Assembly: GCA_034440635.1 (NCBI GenBank)
Contig: JAOTON010001482.1
Span: 62,001-126,000 of the forward strand
Reading direction: 5' to 3'
DNA: 64,000 nucleotides
Source: Lepas anatifera
Lineage: Eukaryota > Arthropoda > Thecostraca > Lepadidae
Shown here: piece after piece, positions 45,201 through 56,970 of the stretch
Numbering within the stretch: position 1 is the first letter of the stretch
Layout of the letters: each line of letters starts with the position of its first letter
The notes under the pieces: generated by a model
Databases searched by the model: none
Told to the model about the DNA's origin: nothing
Seen by the model: only the letters and a program-made list of their open reading frames with translations
Made by a program: the position numbers and the translations under genes

Positions 45201-47692
45201 GTGGGCCGCGGACCCTAAAGCGCTTATTATTCGATTTCGTAGTTAAAATATTGCTGTTTTTGGGTGTCATCAGTGTGAAATTGAATGTGAATACGATGGC
45301 ATTCTTTTTTTCTAAACGACTACAAACTTGTGCGAACGTCTGAAGACGAGGTTTCCAAGCGTTTCGACGCACTTATCGCCTATTTCCTTATTTGTTCAGT
45401 GTTTTTCACGTTTCAAGGCTTGAAATTGTTTTATGGCTTTTGTTTCTGGACGGGTGTTAATATGTTAGTACATGCTTTAACGTGATTTCGTGTATTGGTC
45501 GGTTGGGAGCAAATTTACAGTATGTTACTGACGAGATGATTTGATCAACTATATTTGAAATAGAGTTTAAATATATCACCTGCCGCGTGAAACTTGGTCC
45601 AGTAGCTGGGTTTTACTTTCATGCCTTTAATTACTTTTTGCCGATTTTGCCGAATTCGTATTATGAGCATATTTGTTGTTCGTGCTGCACGGTGCGGTAT
45701 GTATTACACTATTACAGCCAAATGGTGAAATTGTTCATTTTAGGCGGTGTCGGAGTTTTCCTTTAGGATTCGTCTCGAGTCCGGTTAAATTCTGAGCTAT
45801 TTCGTAGACCTGCAGGTTACGAATCTTTTCCGGTCACATTGGGTAAATGCTTTACACGGAAATATGGGTTTGTCTAAACACCGCTCGGGGCATAGATAAT
45901 GTGGATTGGCCTGGGTTTGCCACTCGCTTTACATAAATGCATCGATGATTACCTCGCTTCCACGAGAACTGATCACGAGCTCAAATCTGATATGAGACGA
46001 AATTAAGACGGTCGTTTCCGAGTAGTGGCCTGTACGAGAACAATGGCCCCTGACTCGTTGGGGTGCCTTGCTCTGAGTGTGGTTTTGTAGTCGAAAATGA
46101 TCTCGAAGGGATGTGTTTATTGTGCGTGGAATATTGTTATCACGTGGCAGCGGATACGAAGTGTCAATGTTGAGGACACATTACGGGGGATTCGTGAGCA
46201 TAAAGGACACGTGCGGTCGGAATTACATTTTTGAAGCTGAAGCGATGGGCAGTCCGGACCCTAAACCGCTCTTGAGGAAGAAACGTGGCTAATGTGTTCC
46301 ATGGCAGCGATTCGGGTATTGGAGCCTGTTGACCTTGACCGCCATTAAGCCGGGTCCTTGTCGGCCTGTGGGTTTTGTGGAACACTTCTGTGCTCAACGT
46401 CGTCAACCTCCGCTTCTGGCTGGTTCCCGAGCTTTTGAACGTCACGCTCCAGGCCGGGCCTTCTGTTTTTAAGACGTGACCGTGCTCCGACCTACTAGGT
46501 AAAATGCTAGAAAACCGCAAATGCCTCAATACGATACAAGACGAGCACTTGCTGTTCATTGGGCGCATAAGCAAACCTGGCATGGTGGGTCTGCGCCGGT
46601 TTCCTCGGCGCCCGAAAGCCTCAGCGCCGCCCTATTAAGGGTCTCTTTTACAATGGTGCTGAAAGGCTTGGGCCCTGTCTGGTATGAAATTTCTATTTGA
46701 CCACGATTGTCCCCACCGTTCCTCCCCTCTGGCCCTGCCCTCCTGTATGTCATGCACATATTCCTCTAAAAATATGTATTTATATGTATATTATCCTGTA
46801 TATTATGCCATAGCTACAGCTGCAGAAACAGCCTAACACCGGATTAAAACCTGATATAAATATGCTTTGCCTATGCGAATATTAAGGTTTCCCCCCTGAA
46901 CTATTTTCCTGGATCCACCTCTGGTTCTGGGGTTCTTCAACACCTGTCTCGCAGATGATAGGAAGAACGTATTTTTCAAGTTGGGGTGGGTACATATGTT
47001 AGCTTTGCGTTGGCTTTTACCATTCTTAAATTATCTTTTAGATATGTGTTTTAGGATCAAAGGTATTTTCTCTCTACTATCAAAGTTGCACTGTACTCTT
47101 TATACAGTGCGCTACAGTAACATGCCTTATATAATGTCTTGCTGAACAACACGCGCATTGACGGGGTGTCTGAGCCACCTTCACTTTGACGGAGGGGGCG
47201 GGTACCCGCCCCCCATCCTTAGATCTCGAGAACCACGCTAGAAAGCGAAAAACGGTAAACAGCGTTGAGTAGCCCATCCACGATCGAAAATAGTTAAAGT
47301 TTTTTTCATATCAGATGTAAAGTCACTAGAGGTCAAAACATACCATCATAGGTATAAAATGTAAATCAAGGTTTTCGGTCATTTCATCTGAACAAGTAAA
47401 GATAAAGCAAAACAATGTGAACTATTAGAATCCTCGAAGTAAGCCAAATCGAATGCTTAAAAGAGCAGCTCTAGACATTAAAAAACGGACGCTGCCCGGG
47501 GTCCGAAACCAGTGCTGGCCATTGGTCGAGGCTTAACACGTGACGTAACCCCGGCAGATCCAGACGTACCACAGCGAACCGGGCGGACGATGGAGGTACG
47601 CCATTGGCTAGTGCAGAACATCCCTGGAAGCCGATTGGCTGACGGCGATGAGGTGACCCAGTACATCGGCTCTGGAGCGCCGCAGGGCACAG
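42147..47692 (+). CDS. PEBP-family gene, N-terminal four exons
   Basis: Phosphatidylethanolamine-binding protein (PEBP/Raf-kinase-inhibitor-like) gene. Coding exons: 42147-42248, 42625-42699, 44934-45057, 47558-47692. All introns are GT-AG and phases agree (0, 0, 1). Residues 1-34 form a short cytosolic start (MAEKGS) and one hydrophobic segment, [20 protein letters not shown], likely a signal anchor or uncleaved signal. Then come the PEBP features: [43 protein letters not shown] (the DPDxP anion-site motif), [10 protein letters not shown] and [11 protein letters not shown]. Family members bind phospholipid head groups or phosphorylated ligands. The usual following HRYVFLVY-type exon was not found in the rest of the window, so the gene is incomplete here. 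Intron 3 holds TTAA and hAT-like element fragments. The anchored N-terminus is unlike cytosolic mammalian PEBP1. Confidence 0.9.
42625..42699 (+). CDS. PEBP gene exon 2
   Basis: 25 codons between TGTACCTGCAG and AAG|GTAAGC. Encodes [17 protein letters not shown], the start of the PEBP fold. Phase 0 on both sides. Confidence 0.88.
44934..45057 (+). CDS. PEBP gene exon 3
   Basis: 41 codons plus one base, after GTGTCTGCAG and before GCCG|GTATGG. Encodes VSFPSGV through ALYTLIMA and the first base of the DPD aspartate. Confidence 0.9.
45063..45200. mobile_element. hAT-like element fragment in PEBP intron 3
   Basis: Begins CAGTGGCGGATACAGG, close to the CAGGGGCGGATCCAG ends common in non-autonomous hAT elements, just after the exon 3 donor. 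No second end or duplication found. Confidence 0.35.
47149..47462 (-). mobile_element. TTAA element family A fragment (PEBP intron 3)
   Basis: Starts AACACGCGCATTGACGGGG, with the GGGGGCGGGTACCCGCCCCC hairpin near 47194-47213, and continues through the GCCCATCCACG block. TTAA is lost and the element ends early, about 95 bp before exon 4. Confidence 0.65.
47558..47692 (+). CDS. PEBP gene exon 4
   Basis: Acceptor CCCCGGCAG, donor ACAG|GTGAGG. Encodes [17 protein letters not shown] and GSGAPQGTG and leaves phase 1. Confidence 0.9.
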
Positions 47693-47985
47693 GTGAGGTT
47701 CACTGAGCGGCCAATACCAACAGTAGCTCTTAACATTGATTTTTTTAGAGAAGGGAGGAATGGATCACGATTAACTGAATATTTTTTTTACATTCCCGAA
47801 TTTTCTCGGCACGGCCTCTTTCCTCCCATAGCCGACTCGATAACAGTTTCTGCCAGCGTCGATAGCGACTATGTTTCAACTCACAACATTGAGTTATTGG
47901 GGCGGGTGTTCTGTTTAAGGTTATTCACGGGCTCGATTATTAGAATAAATGGAGGGTTGTGTAATGTTTTGAGGTACATACCAGC

Positions 47986-47990
<5 letters not shown>

Positions 47991-48032
<42 letters not shown>
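47991..48032 (+). repeat. (TG)n microsatellite
   Basis: About 21 uninterrupted TG units in the DNA after PEBP exon 4. The VCVCVC open frames here are artefacts of it. Confidence 0.95.
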
Positions 48033-49268
<1,236 letters not shown>

Positions 49269-49305
49269 AAATATGCATGCCAATAATACCTTGAATAAAA
49301 ATACT

Positions 49306-49465
49306 GTCAGTTCGAGCCCACCCAGATGCAGGATTTGGCGCTCTGCCCTAGCTCAAAGCCTGGCTCATTCATCTGCCCCTCCGACGTCATATGACCTCAG
49401 CAGTTTGTGCGTTGTTAAACCACAAAAAATAATTTTCAAAATAAATAGTATAAAAAAAAAATAAA
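49306..49465 (+). mobile_element. SINE 3' part (tRNA-derived family)
   Basis: Has a B-box-like GTTCGAGCCC, then a body ending CGACGTCATATGACCTCAGC and GCGTTGTTAAACCACAAAA. The tail resembles that of the SINE at 56255-56460 (GAGCGTCGGTAAACCCAAA). The A-box part is replaced by the TA microsatellite. Confidence 0.55.
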
Positions 49466-50841
49466 TAATAATAGTGATTTATACCCCTGGGGTACCGAAC
49501 AAGGCCGTGGAAAAAATACCGTAGACTTTCGTCCGTTAGATGATAAAATTGTAAGTATGTTTAGTGCGAGAGCAGGCTTGCAGAAAAAATCCATTGAAGT
49601 CTTCATACATTGTATCCCCATTGAAACATCCTAACTTTATTGAATGCACATTTTGAAGGATTCCAGAGATTTGAAGATACCGACCTGACCAATCCCGTCG
49701 GTATCAGTATTTTCACGTCGTATAACATAATCGAGATTATGTAATCCCTATCAAGACTTGCAGAAACAAAATTATGTAATATAGGCATAATTGCTTGGAA
49801 TTTGTCAACAACAAGCGTATTTGTCACCAGAATAATTTGAAATTTTATATTCAAGTTCGGGGTTCAGAAAGATTAGTTATTATTTTTTCTTAACAAAGAC
49901 AAATTTTTACCCCGAGAAAAGAGTGTTCTCCAAACAAAAAATGAGCTTTAGAGTCTTACGAAAGAGAAAATGGCGTCTTAAACCCCAAAAAATGAACACG
50001 GTAGGTACGATATTGTGATACCATCTAGTACTGAAGATGCAATTTGCACCTCAATGGATGCGCTTTGAAAATATTCAAAGTTCTGGGTCCCCGATATTCT
50101 CCTAACCACAATGGCAAGTTCGGGCTTCTTGCAGTCTCTGATCGTGCTTATCAACGTGGGACAATGACACTTATGAGAGCCTATGCACCAATCGACGACT
50201 GACACGAATATTGGTTATGGTTGATGACAGGGGCGGACGCAGACCCGAGTTTTGGGGGACCAAACCCATGTCTGACTCTCTTCCTGTAGTGGAGTTGCTT
50301 TGAAAAAAAGCTATTCAATTTTCCTCAAATATTTGTGTTTGGACCTCTCAACATTTTCCAGTCCCGGCAAAACAACAGGAACATTTCTTAACAGAAGCAA
50401 ATTCGATAAAAATTCGTAACAAATAAAACGTAATAACAATTTTTGGGGCCTGTTGCGGCATCAACTGCCAAGGTCATATGGCCAATAAAACGTCAATAAT
50501 ATGGAAAAACTCACGGTTCATTCATCACACACAGAGCCACAACCCGTAAACATCAGGTGTTCCCGATTGCGAAACATCTGATTGCGTCGCTTCCGACACA
50601 ATTAGATGGCCTGCCTTAGTCATTCTCCCAGAAAGGCGACGGACGGCATATCGCGACCTGGCGTCAGTCTCCCATCCTAGCCTGAATTCTCATCAATTCT
50701 GAATCTGGGAATGGACTCCAGGGCGGCATTTCGCCACTGGGCGTTCCCTTCAGTCAACATCGGGTGTGAATGCCTGATGGACTTTTAGGCGGAGGCATTC
50801 CATGGATACTACAAAACTCGGCATCTCCTGAAACACCACCT
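49466..50841. other. Mostly unassigned; one orphan hAT-like end
   Basis: CAGGGGCGGACGCAGACCC at about 50230-50248 is an hAT-like end with no matching second end found. No gene recognised. Confidence 0.45.
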
Positions 50842-51666
50842 TTAACACGCGCATTGACGGGGGCGGGTAACCGCCCCTCGGGTTTTTCGGAGATAGTGAA
50901 ACGGCAGCGCGTAGCGCCGCCGTACTTGGTATACCTTTTCCTCATCATTTTGACAACTTCTGTGAAAATTTTAGGGTTAGGTCATCTCAGGTCAGGTCAC
51001 CAGTACAGGTCAAGTGACCCGACCTCAAAAAGTTTAAGATAGCATAAGTCGGAGCAGGGTGAACTTATCCGATTGAAACTCATATCACATAATGGCCCCA
51101 CCGAGTTCTCTAAAATTGTTCCGGTATTTTTGATATCGATGACCTAAGGTCAGGTACGACGCATGACCTCTCAATTGGAAATACATGGGACAAATGTTTT
51201 TTACGGAATAACTCAGTAACTGATGGTGATACAGCATTTATGTTAGCTGCATTAGACTCGCCTGGGCTTTGCGGTTCTAATGATATGCATTTTATATAAT
51301 TTGACCCTGACCTGACCTCAGGTGGTCAAATCCTTGATTTGAACTAGAGGTCAAATTATATATCATTCGATTCGGCTTGCTAAGGGGATTCATATAGTTT
51401 AAGTCGTTTTGCTCTATCTTTACTTGTTCAGATGTAATGCCCGAAAAACTGAATTTTACATAATATCCCTATGACGGGCATGTTTTGACCTCTCGTGACC
51501 TTAAATGTGACCTGACAAAAATTGGTTCAATGTTTTCGATGGAGAAGTGGATGGGCAGCCCAACGCCGTTTACCGTTTTTCGCTACCTACCGTGGTTCTC
51601 GAGATCTTAGGGGGGGTACCCGCCCCGTCATGCAAGGTGGCTCGACCTCCGTAATGCGCGTGTTAA
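50842..51666 (+). mobile_element. TTAA element, family A copy inserted in a minisatellite monomer
   Basis: 825 bp between TTAA 50842-50845 and 51663-51666; left end TTAACACGCGCATTGACGG, right end GTAATGCGCGTGTTAA. The GGCAGCGCGTAGCGCCGCC hairpin near 50903-50922 and the AGGTCA-rich core are present. Flanks (AAACACCACC before, AGACTGCAAGTCGACAAG after) join into one monomer of the 38-bp minisatellite that follows. Confidence 0.8.
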
Positions 51667-52370
51667 AGACTGCAAGTCGACAAGTCCTCTAACATCACAC
51701 TTGGAGACTACAGCTTGACATGTCTTCTAACACCACCCTTTGAGACTACAGCTTGACATGTCTTCTAACACCAAACTTGGAGACTACAGCTTGACATGTC
51801 TTCTAACACCACCCTTGGAGACTACAACTCAACATATCCTCTAACACCACACTTGGAGACTACAGCTTGACATGTCTTCTAACACCACCCTTGGAGACCA
51901 CAACTCGACATATCCTCTAACACCACACTTGGAGACTACAACTCAACATATCCTCTAACACCAAACTTGGGGACCACAACTCGACATATCCTCTAACACC
52001 AAACTTGGGGACCACAACTCGACATATCCTCTAACACCACACTTGGAGACTACAACTCAACATTCCTCTAACACCACACTTGGAGACTACAGCTCGACAT
52101 ATCCTCTAACACCAAACTTGGGGACCACAACTCGACATATCCTCTAACACCACACTTGGAGACTACAGCTTGACATGTCCTCTAACACCACATTTGGAGA
52201 CTATAGCTCAACATGTCTTCTAACACCAAACTTGGAGACCACAACTCAACATATCTTCGAGCACAACACTTGGAAACTAGATTTCAACATGTCTTCTTAC
52301 ACCAACCTAATAGACTACATCTTGACATGTATTCTACCACCTTACTCGGAGACAATCATGTCTTGTGGCA
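51667..52370 (+). repeat. 38-bp minisatellite
   Basis: Tandem units of the form TTGGAGACTACAGCTTGACA followed by TGTCTTCTAACACCACAC, about 18 copies, decaying toward 52370. Because 38 is not a multiple of three, the open frames through it are chance. Confidence 0.9.
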
Positions 52371-55300
52371 CTGTACACACTGCACAGTGGCGGCGGCACA
52401 GTTTTCTTGGCCGAGTCCATTCGGTGGATATGAATTCGTTCGGTATATTGAAAACGGGGTCGGCTACTGCGGAAAAGAGTGCAATGGTCCCCCATAGTTC
52501 GAGATTTAATAAAAAAACATCCCCTACTTGATAAAGATGATGCCTTCACATATTTGCTACGATACGTTTCTATTCTACTTAACTCATTTTGTTTGGCAAG
52601 CCTTGGACGGTTAAGTATCTTGTAACGACGGAAAATCTTTCTCATAGCAAGAGCCTCACAAGAAATGACCCCATTATCAGGCTAAACTGAGGGTTTAAAT
52701 GGAATGCCAGTGTTAACTACAGTGGAGCTCATATTGAAGATAACCAAGCAAAGAAACTGGTACCTATAACTCTAGTTCAGTATGGGAAATCATCAAAATC
52801 TCTATTTAATCCCATTCAACATAATCCGGCCCCATTTTGTTCTCATCTATAAAATTTATCAAATAAGTGGTCTCGCCACATTCCCCTTCAATTTTTCACT
52901 GACATTTTCAGAGAAATTCCATCCCGTCTCATCCAGAATGAAACCTGAAAAAATCATCCTGTCCCTTCCCATCCTGTGATTCCCATTCCATATAGACCTC
53001 TATCTAACTTCCCTCTCTGATACCTGGCAGTATGACAGCTGCACAGCGGACAAGGTAATTAATGAGTGTTTCCAGTGACACGATCATCTCACAACATGAT
53101 TGGTTATGTAATCATTTAGTGCTGGCGTCGCTGCCCACCACTAAACAAAATTACACAGTGAAACAGGGGCAGATCCAGGGGTGGCGACTGGGGGGGGGTA
53201 GTAATCCCCTCCCCGGGGCAGAAATTATGGCTTCGGTGCGCCAGAGATGCAGCAGTAATACTGCATGTGCAGCCTTAAGTAACATGCTAATTTTCGAATA
53301 ATCGACGCCCTCTGCATGATAAAATGAACGACTAAGCTTCCTTTCAGGATGTAAAACAGATATGAAGTCCAACACAGCTCTCCTGGGTACACATTCTTTT
53401 CAACAAAAAAGAAAAGTATATTGAAAGACAATAGGCACCCCTTGAAGCTAGGGTTTTTCTTTCTGTTTTTCAACACTGCGAACCTGTTGGTAGCCGCCTT
53501 GCGTCGAGAAACCCCTAGACCTGCTTCTGCAATGGCGTGCCCAGCAATCTCCCCGCGGAACAAACTGTCTCTTGTACCTACTCACAAGTTCGAGAAGGTT
53601 CGGACTATGGCATTGATCAGCAGAAATCCCATCGAAACTCAATAGCCCTGAACAATTATGTGCCACTGTTATAGCTATCCTATTCCATGCTCTTCTTTCC
53701 CTCTTCCTTGCCTGTTTCTAAGCTCATCGTTATCGCCGCAAAAATATGTGGTGAAAGTACCGTATTGAGGGGAGGGGGTGGTGTCGGTAACTAACGCACC
53801 AACGCAGCAAACCTGACAAGTTTATGAGCCAGGATGATGTTCTACACCAGGAAAGCACACGCAGAATGTCTCCTAATCAACATGGCGGCAATGTGACCAG
53901 CGTTCCCTGGCCGCTAATCAACAAGTCAAACGCTGCTGACTCCCAATGCGGGCAGCAGCCACACAATGCAGCACCTGCGACACCAGCAAAAAACACGGCT
54001 TCCGTCCGGCTTTAGCGTGGATGAATATCAGAACAGTACTAACACCGGTTAGGGGAGCCGAAGCGTCACCACATTGTGCTCGGAATGTGGTAACTATGCA
54101 GGAATCAGCCTAAAAACTGGTCTACTGATGTGGCGAGTGAACTGGAAGCGGCCGCTGTCACCAGGCGCAGGGCGGCGCATTTGACGAGTTTTGCTGGACT
54201 GATAAGCGAACGCTAAAGACGTCGTTGCTGGCAAAATTTAGAGCCCAGCTGGTCCATGTCCGAAATTTCTCCAACCAATCCAGAAAAAACTAGTTTACAC
54301 ACCATGATTATCAGTGAAAATCCAAGAAATCCATTGTATATAAAGCTTGACTCAATCAACAAAACGGGCATCCAAATTCAAACTCATACCAAAAACAAAT
54401 CAAATTCCCTTACCGATCCAATTTACCCATGGGCTGGTTTTTCATTTGGATATCGAACCTATAATACCCTCTAACGAGTACAGCGCACCAGGCAAAACCA
54501 TCCCACGTAATGTGTAGAACAGCTACCGCAAAACCAGCAGCACGGTTTGTCAGAGGATAACCGGACGATTACTTCGAGGGGGAGAAAAGTGTTCCTTCAT
54601 TGACCTACTCGACGCCCACCCCCTCCTCCTACCGCACCTCAGTACCCCCTGAAATGTAGCGTCCCCAATAATGTACGTATTTGTGTCCCAGACGCAATCT
54701 GATGCCTCTCTGCTAGGTCTCAGACCTTAGCAACTGGCACCCCCTGGAACGAAATCCCTGATGCGTTTATGACAGGATTGGCACGTGCGATCAGACAGAG
54801 ACCTCTGAAAAATGATGTCACGTGCAGTACCCCAGGTGCCTCAACTCTACTTGTTGGTTATGGTAAGATGAAGTCAGAGCATTTACTCTGGAGATGCCAA
54901 TCAATTATATTTTTGTTGGTTATAAGACAGCATGTGTGAATAAAGTATCGCAGCCCGTCCCGTAAGGTAACCCGTCTTTGCAAGGGGCTCCTGCAACCCA
55001 CATAAGGCTTTCTGGATAATGGCTAAAATACATTCGGTAGGGTTCGCATTGCTTTCCATTGTTTACAAGGCATATTGCAACACTCCCAACTGTAACGGCG
55101 AAGATGGTGGAACCTGAATAAGTGCAAGGGCTTAGGGCAGTCTGGCTGTAATTGTCACGTTGGAACTTTCTTTTTCGAGCGCATCCAGCTCTTCCCAACA
55201 ATGTCCCAAATCTGGTTTTGTGCTAGGTTTAGGGTAACCATAGAGGTCAGAAAAGACTCGTACAGAATACACTCCTGTGGTTTTGAAAATGGGTCAGCGG

Positions 55301-55380
55301 CGAGGAGGCCGAGTGCTCTTCTCCCACGCCGCTGGATCCCCTACAAACTGTTTTGCTCCTAGTTATGTATAGTAATACAC
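52371..55380. other. Unassigned DNA; orphan hAT-like end
   Basis: No exon with convincing splice sites or known domain recognised. CAGGGGCAGATCCAGGGG at about 53164 is an hAT-like end without a found partner. Confidence 0.4.
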
Positions 55381-55394
55381 GTGTATCTAGGAGC

Positions 55395-55682
55395 CAGAGG
55401 CGGATCCGCGGGAAAATTTGGCCATGCTCCCCCAAAGCGAAACAGAGGTGGGCCAAGCCATACCCCCTACTACCAAAGCAAATTGGTACTTGATAATGGT
55501 TCAATCAATAGAACGTATCCACCAGTAAACACTATTCCAGCGTTCTTCCGTTCGGAAGATAAAATTTGATTATTTTTTATAGTTAAAGCCTTCTGACCCC
55601 TTCCCCCGGTGCTTAAATTTTTTATTTTCTCGTCAACAGGGGTTTATCCCGCCTCCCCAACCGAGCAGCTGGGTCTGCCCTG
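55395..55682. mobile_element. hAT-like MITE, 288 bp
   Basis: Flanked by the perfect 8-bp duplication CTAGGAGC (55387-55394 and 55683-55690). Ends are CAGAGGCGGATCCGCGGG and CAGCTGGGTCTGCCCTG, i.e. imperfect inverted repeats starting CAG-GGC. Non-coding. Confidence 0.75.
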
Positions 55683-55931
55683 CTAGGAGCAGCTGCGGCT
55701 GTATTTGTGTGCAAGGCTGCTGTCCACACGCCCCATTTCTCCGGTAATTCCATCATTTTTTAAAACTTTTAATCAAGTTCCTAAAATTGGCCACTGTCAA
55801 CGGGTGTGGTTGAATCAAGCTTAATTGCTGCATGCACTAGTGAGCCAATTATTGAACGTGATATACAGCAAACTCTCTGTAATGTGGAAAAGTATGGATA
55901 CTGACTTCCCCAATGAAACCATAGTGAATAG

Positions 55932-56138
55932 CAGGGGCGTCGCCACGGAGTTTACGCAAGGGGGACGGACCCGGGCTGGTGCTGACCGGGGCGGCGAATT
56001 TTGAGCATATTCGGTACCTGACAGCATTAATGACGATTGACCCAAAAAATTTTTTGGGGGAGACGTCCCCCTGGTTAGCCAACAGGGGGGGACGCGTCCC
56101 CCCCGTCCTCACCCCCCTCCCCGCTTTCGGCGCCCATG
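55932..56138. mobile_element. hAT-like MITE, 207 bp
   Basis: Flanked by the 8-bp duplication GTGAATAG (55924-55931 and 56139-56146). Starts CAGGGGCGTCGCCACGG and ends TTTCGGCGCCCATG. Close relatives sit inside the giant inverted repeat at about 24556-24767 and 32424-32620, where a nearly matching flank (TTAATGCC / TAATTGCC) is seen. Confidence 0.75.
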
Positions 56139-56254
56139 GTGAATAGGTGCACACGAGTGGGCAGATTCACCTCCTGACTTGGTATTTTCATATAAATCAA
56201 TTGCTTACTAGACTGGTAGACTGGTTGATGTATTTTGGAACTAAATATTTGGGG

Positions 56255-56460
56255 TATGGGTGGCGCAGTCGACTAAAGCGCGCGTTCGGCTCGATCATGT
56301 GACCTTGGCAATGAGACAAGGGTCGCAGGATCGAGACCGCCCAGAGGCATTTTTAGGCGCCCTGCCCTGGCCCCAGCCTAGTATGGTCCCCGTTCCCTTC
56401 GACGCCATATAAACTCACAGTTGGAGCGTCGGTAAACCCAAAGCAAAAACATGAACTTAG
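56255..56460 (+). mobile_element. tRNA-derived SINE
   Basis: Head GGTATGGGTGGCGCAGTCGA (A-box-like) and GGTCGCAGGATCGAGACC (B-box-like), then a tRNA-unrelated body, then a tail GAGCGTCGGTAAACCCAAAG shared with 49306-49465. No cloverleaf closes, so it is a SINE and not a tRNA gene. Confidence 0.65.
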
Positions 56461-56590
56461 ATATCTACCCTGAAGTGAAATATGTAAGATAACAGGCGTG
56501 GATTCTCATCTTTTTGAGAGTGCCAAGGCATCCCCAACTCAACGGGACGGTGGGAAAGCTTAGGCACACTTTATATTTTATTATCACCTT

Positions 56591-56970
56591 TTAACACGCG
56601 CATTGACGGGGGCGGGTACCCGCCCCCCCTCGGTTTTTCGGAGACAGTAGACAAACGGCGGCGCGTAGCGCCGCCGTACTTGGCACACCTTTTCCCTCAT
56701 TGTTTTTACAACTTTTGTGAAAATTTTAAGGTTAGGTCATCTCAGGTCAGGTCACCAGTACAGGTTAAGTGATCCAACCTCAAAAAAGTTTAAGATAGCT
56801 TAAGTCGGAGCAGGGTGAACTTATCCGATTGAAACTCATATCACATAATGGCCCCACCGAGTTCTCTAAAATATATTCCGGTATTTCTGATATCGATGAC
56901 CTAAGGTCAGGTACGAGGCATGACCTCTCCATTGGAAATACATGGAAAAAATGGTTTTTACGGAATAACT
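56591..56970 (+). mobile_element. TTAA element family A, 3'-truncated
   Basis: Starts TTAACACGCGCATTGACGG with both subterminal hairpins (GGGGGCGGGTACCCGCCCCC and GGCGGCGCGTAGCGCCGCC) and the AGGTCA block. Similarity to full copies stops at GAATAACTCG, about 56972. Confidence 0.75.

Noticed and set aside
46164..46583. 139-codon minus-strand frame in PEBP intron 3
   Set aside because: No recognisable domain or splice context; composition looks like chance.
52175..52531. Two overlapping frames starting MSSNT
   Set aside because: Translation of the degenerate end of the 38-bp minisatellite.
55641..55740. Exon-like block with acceptor CGTCAACAG and hydrophobic translation ALLGAAAAVFVCKAAVH, considered as a further PEBP exon
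   Set aside because: It spans the right end and target duplication of an hAT-like element (55395-55682) and has no PEBP similarity.
56258..56345. tRNA gene on the plus strand
   Set aside because: A- and B-box-like segments are present but no cloverleaf closes, and the sequence continues into a SINE body with a tail shared with 49306-49465.
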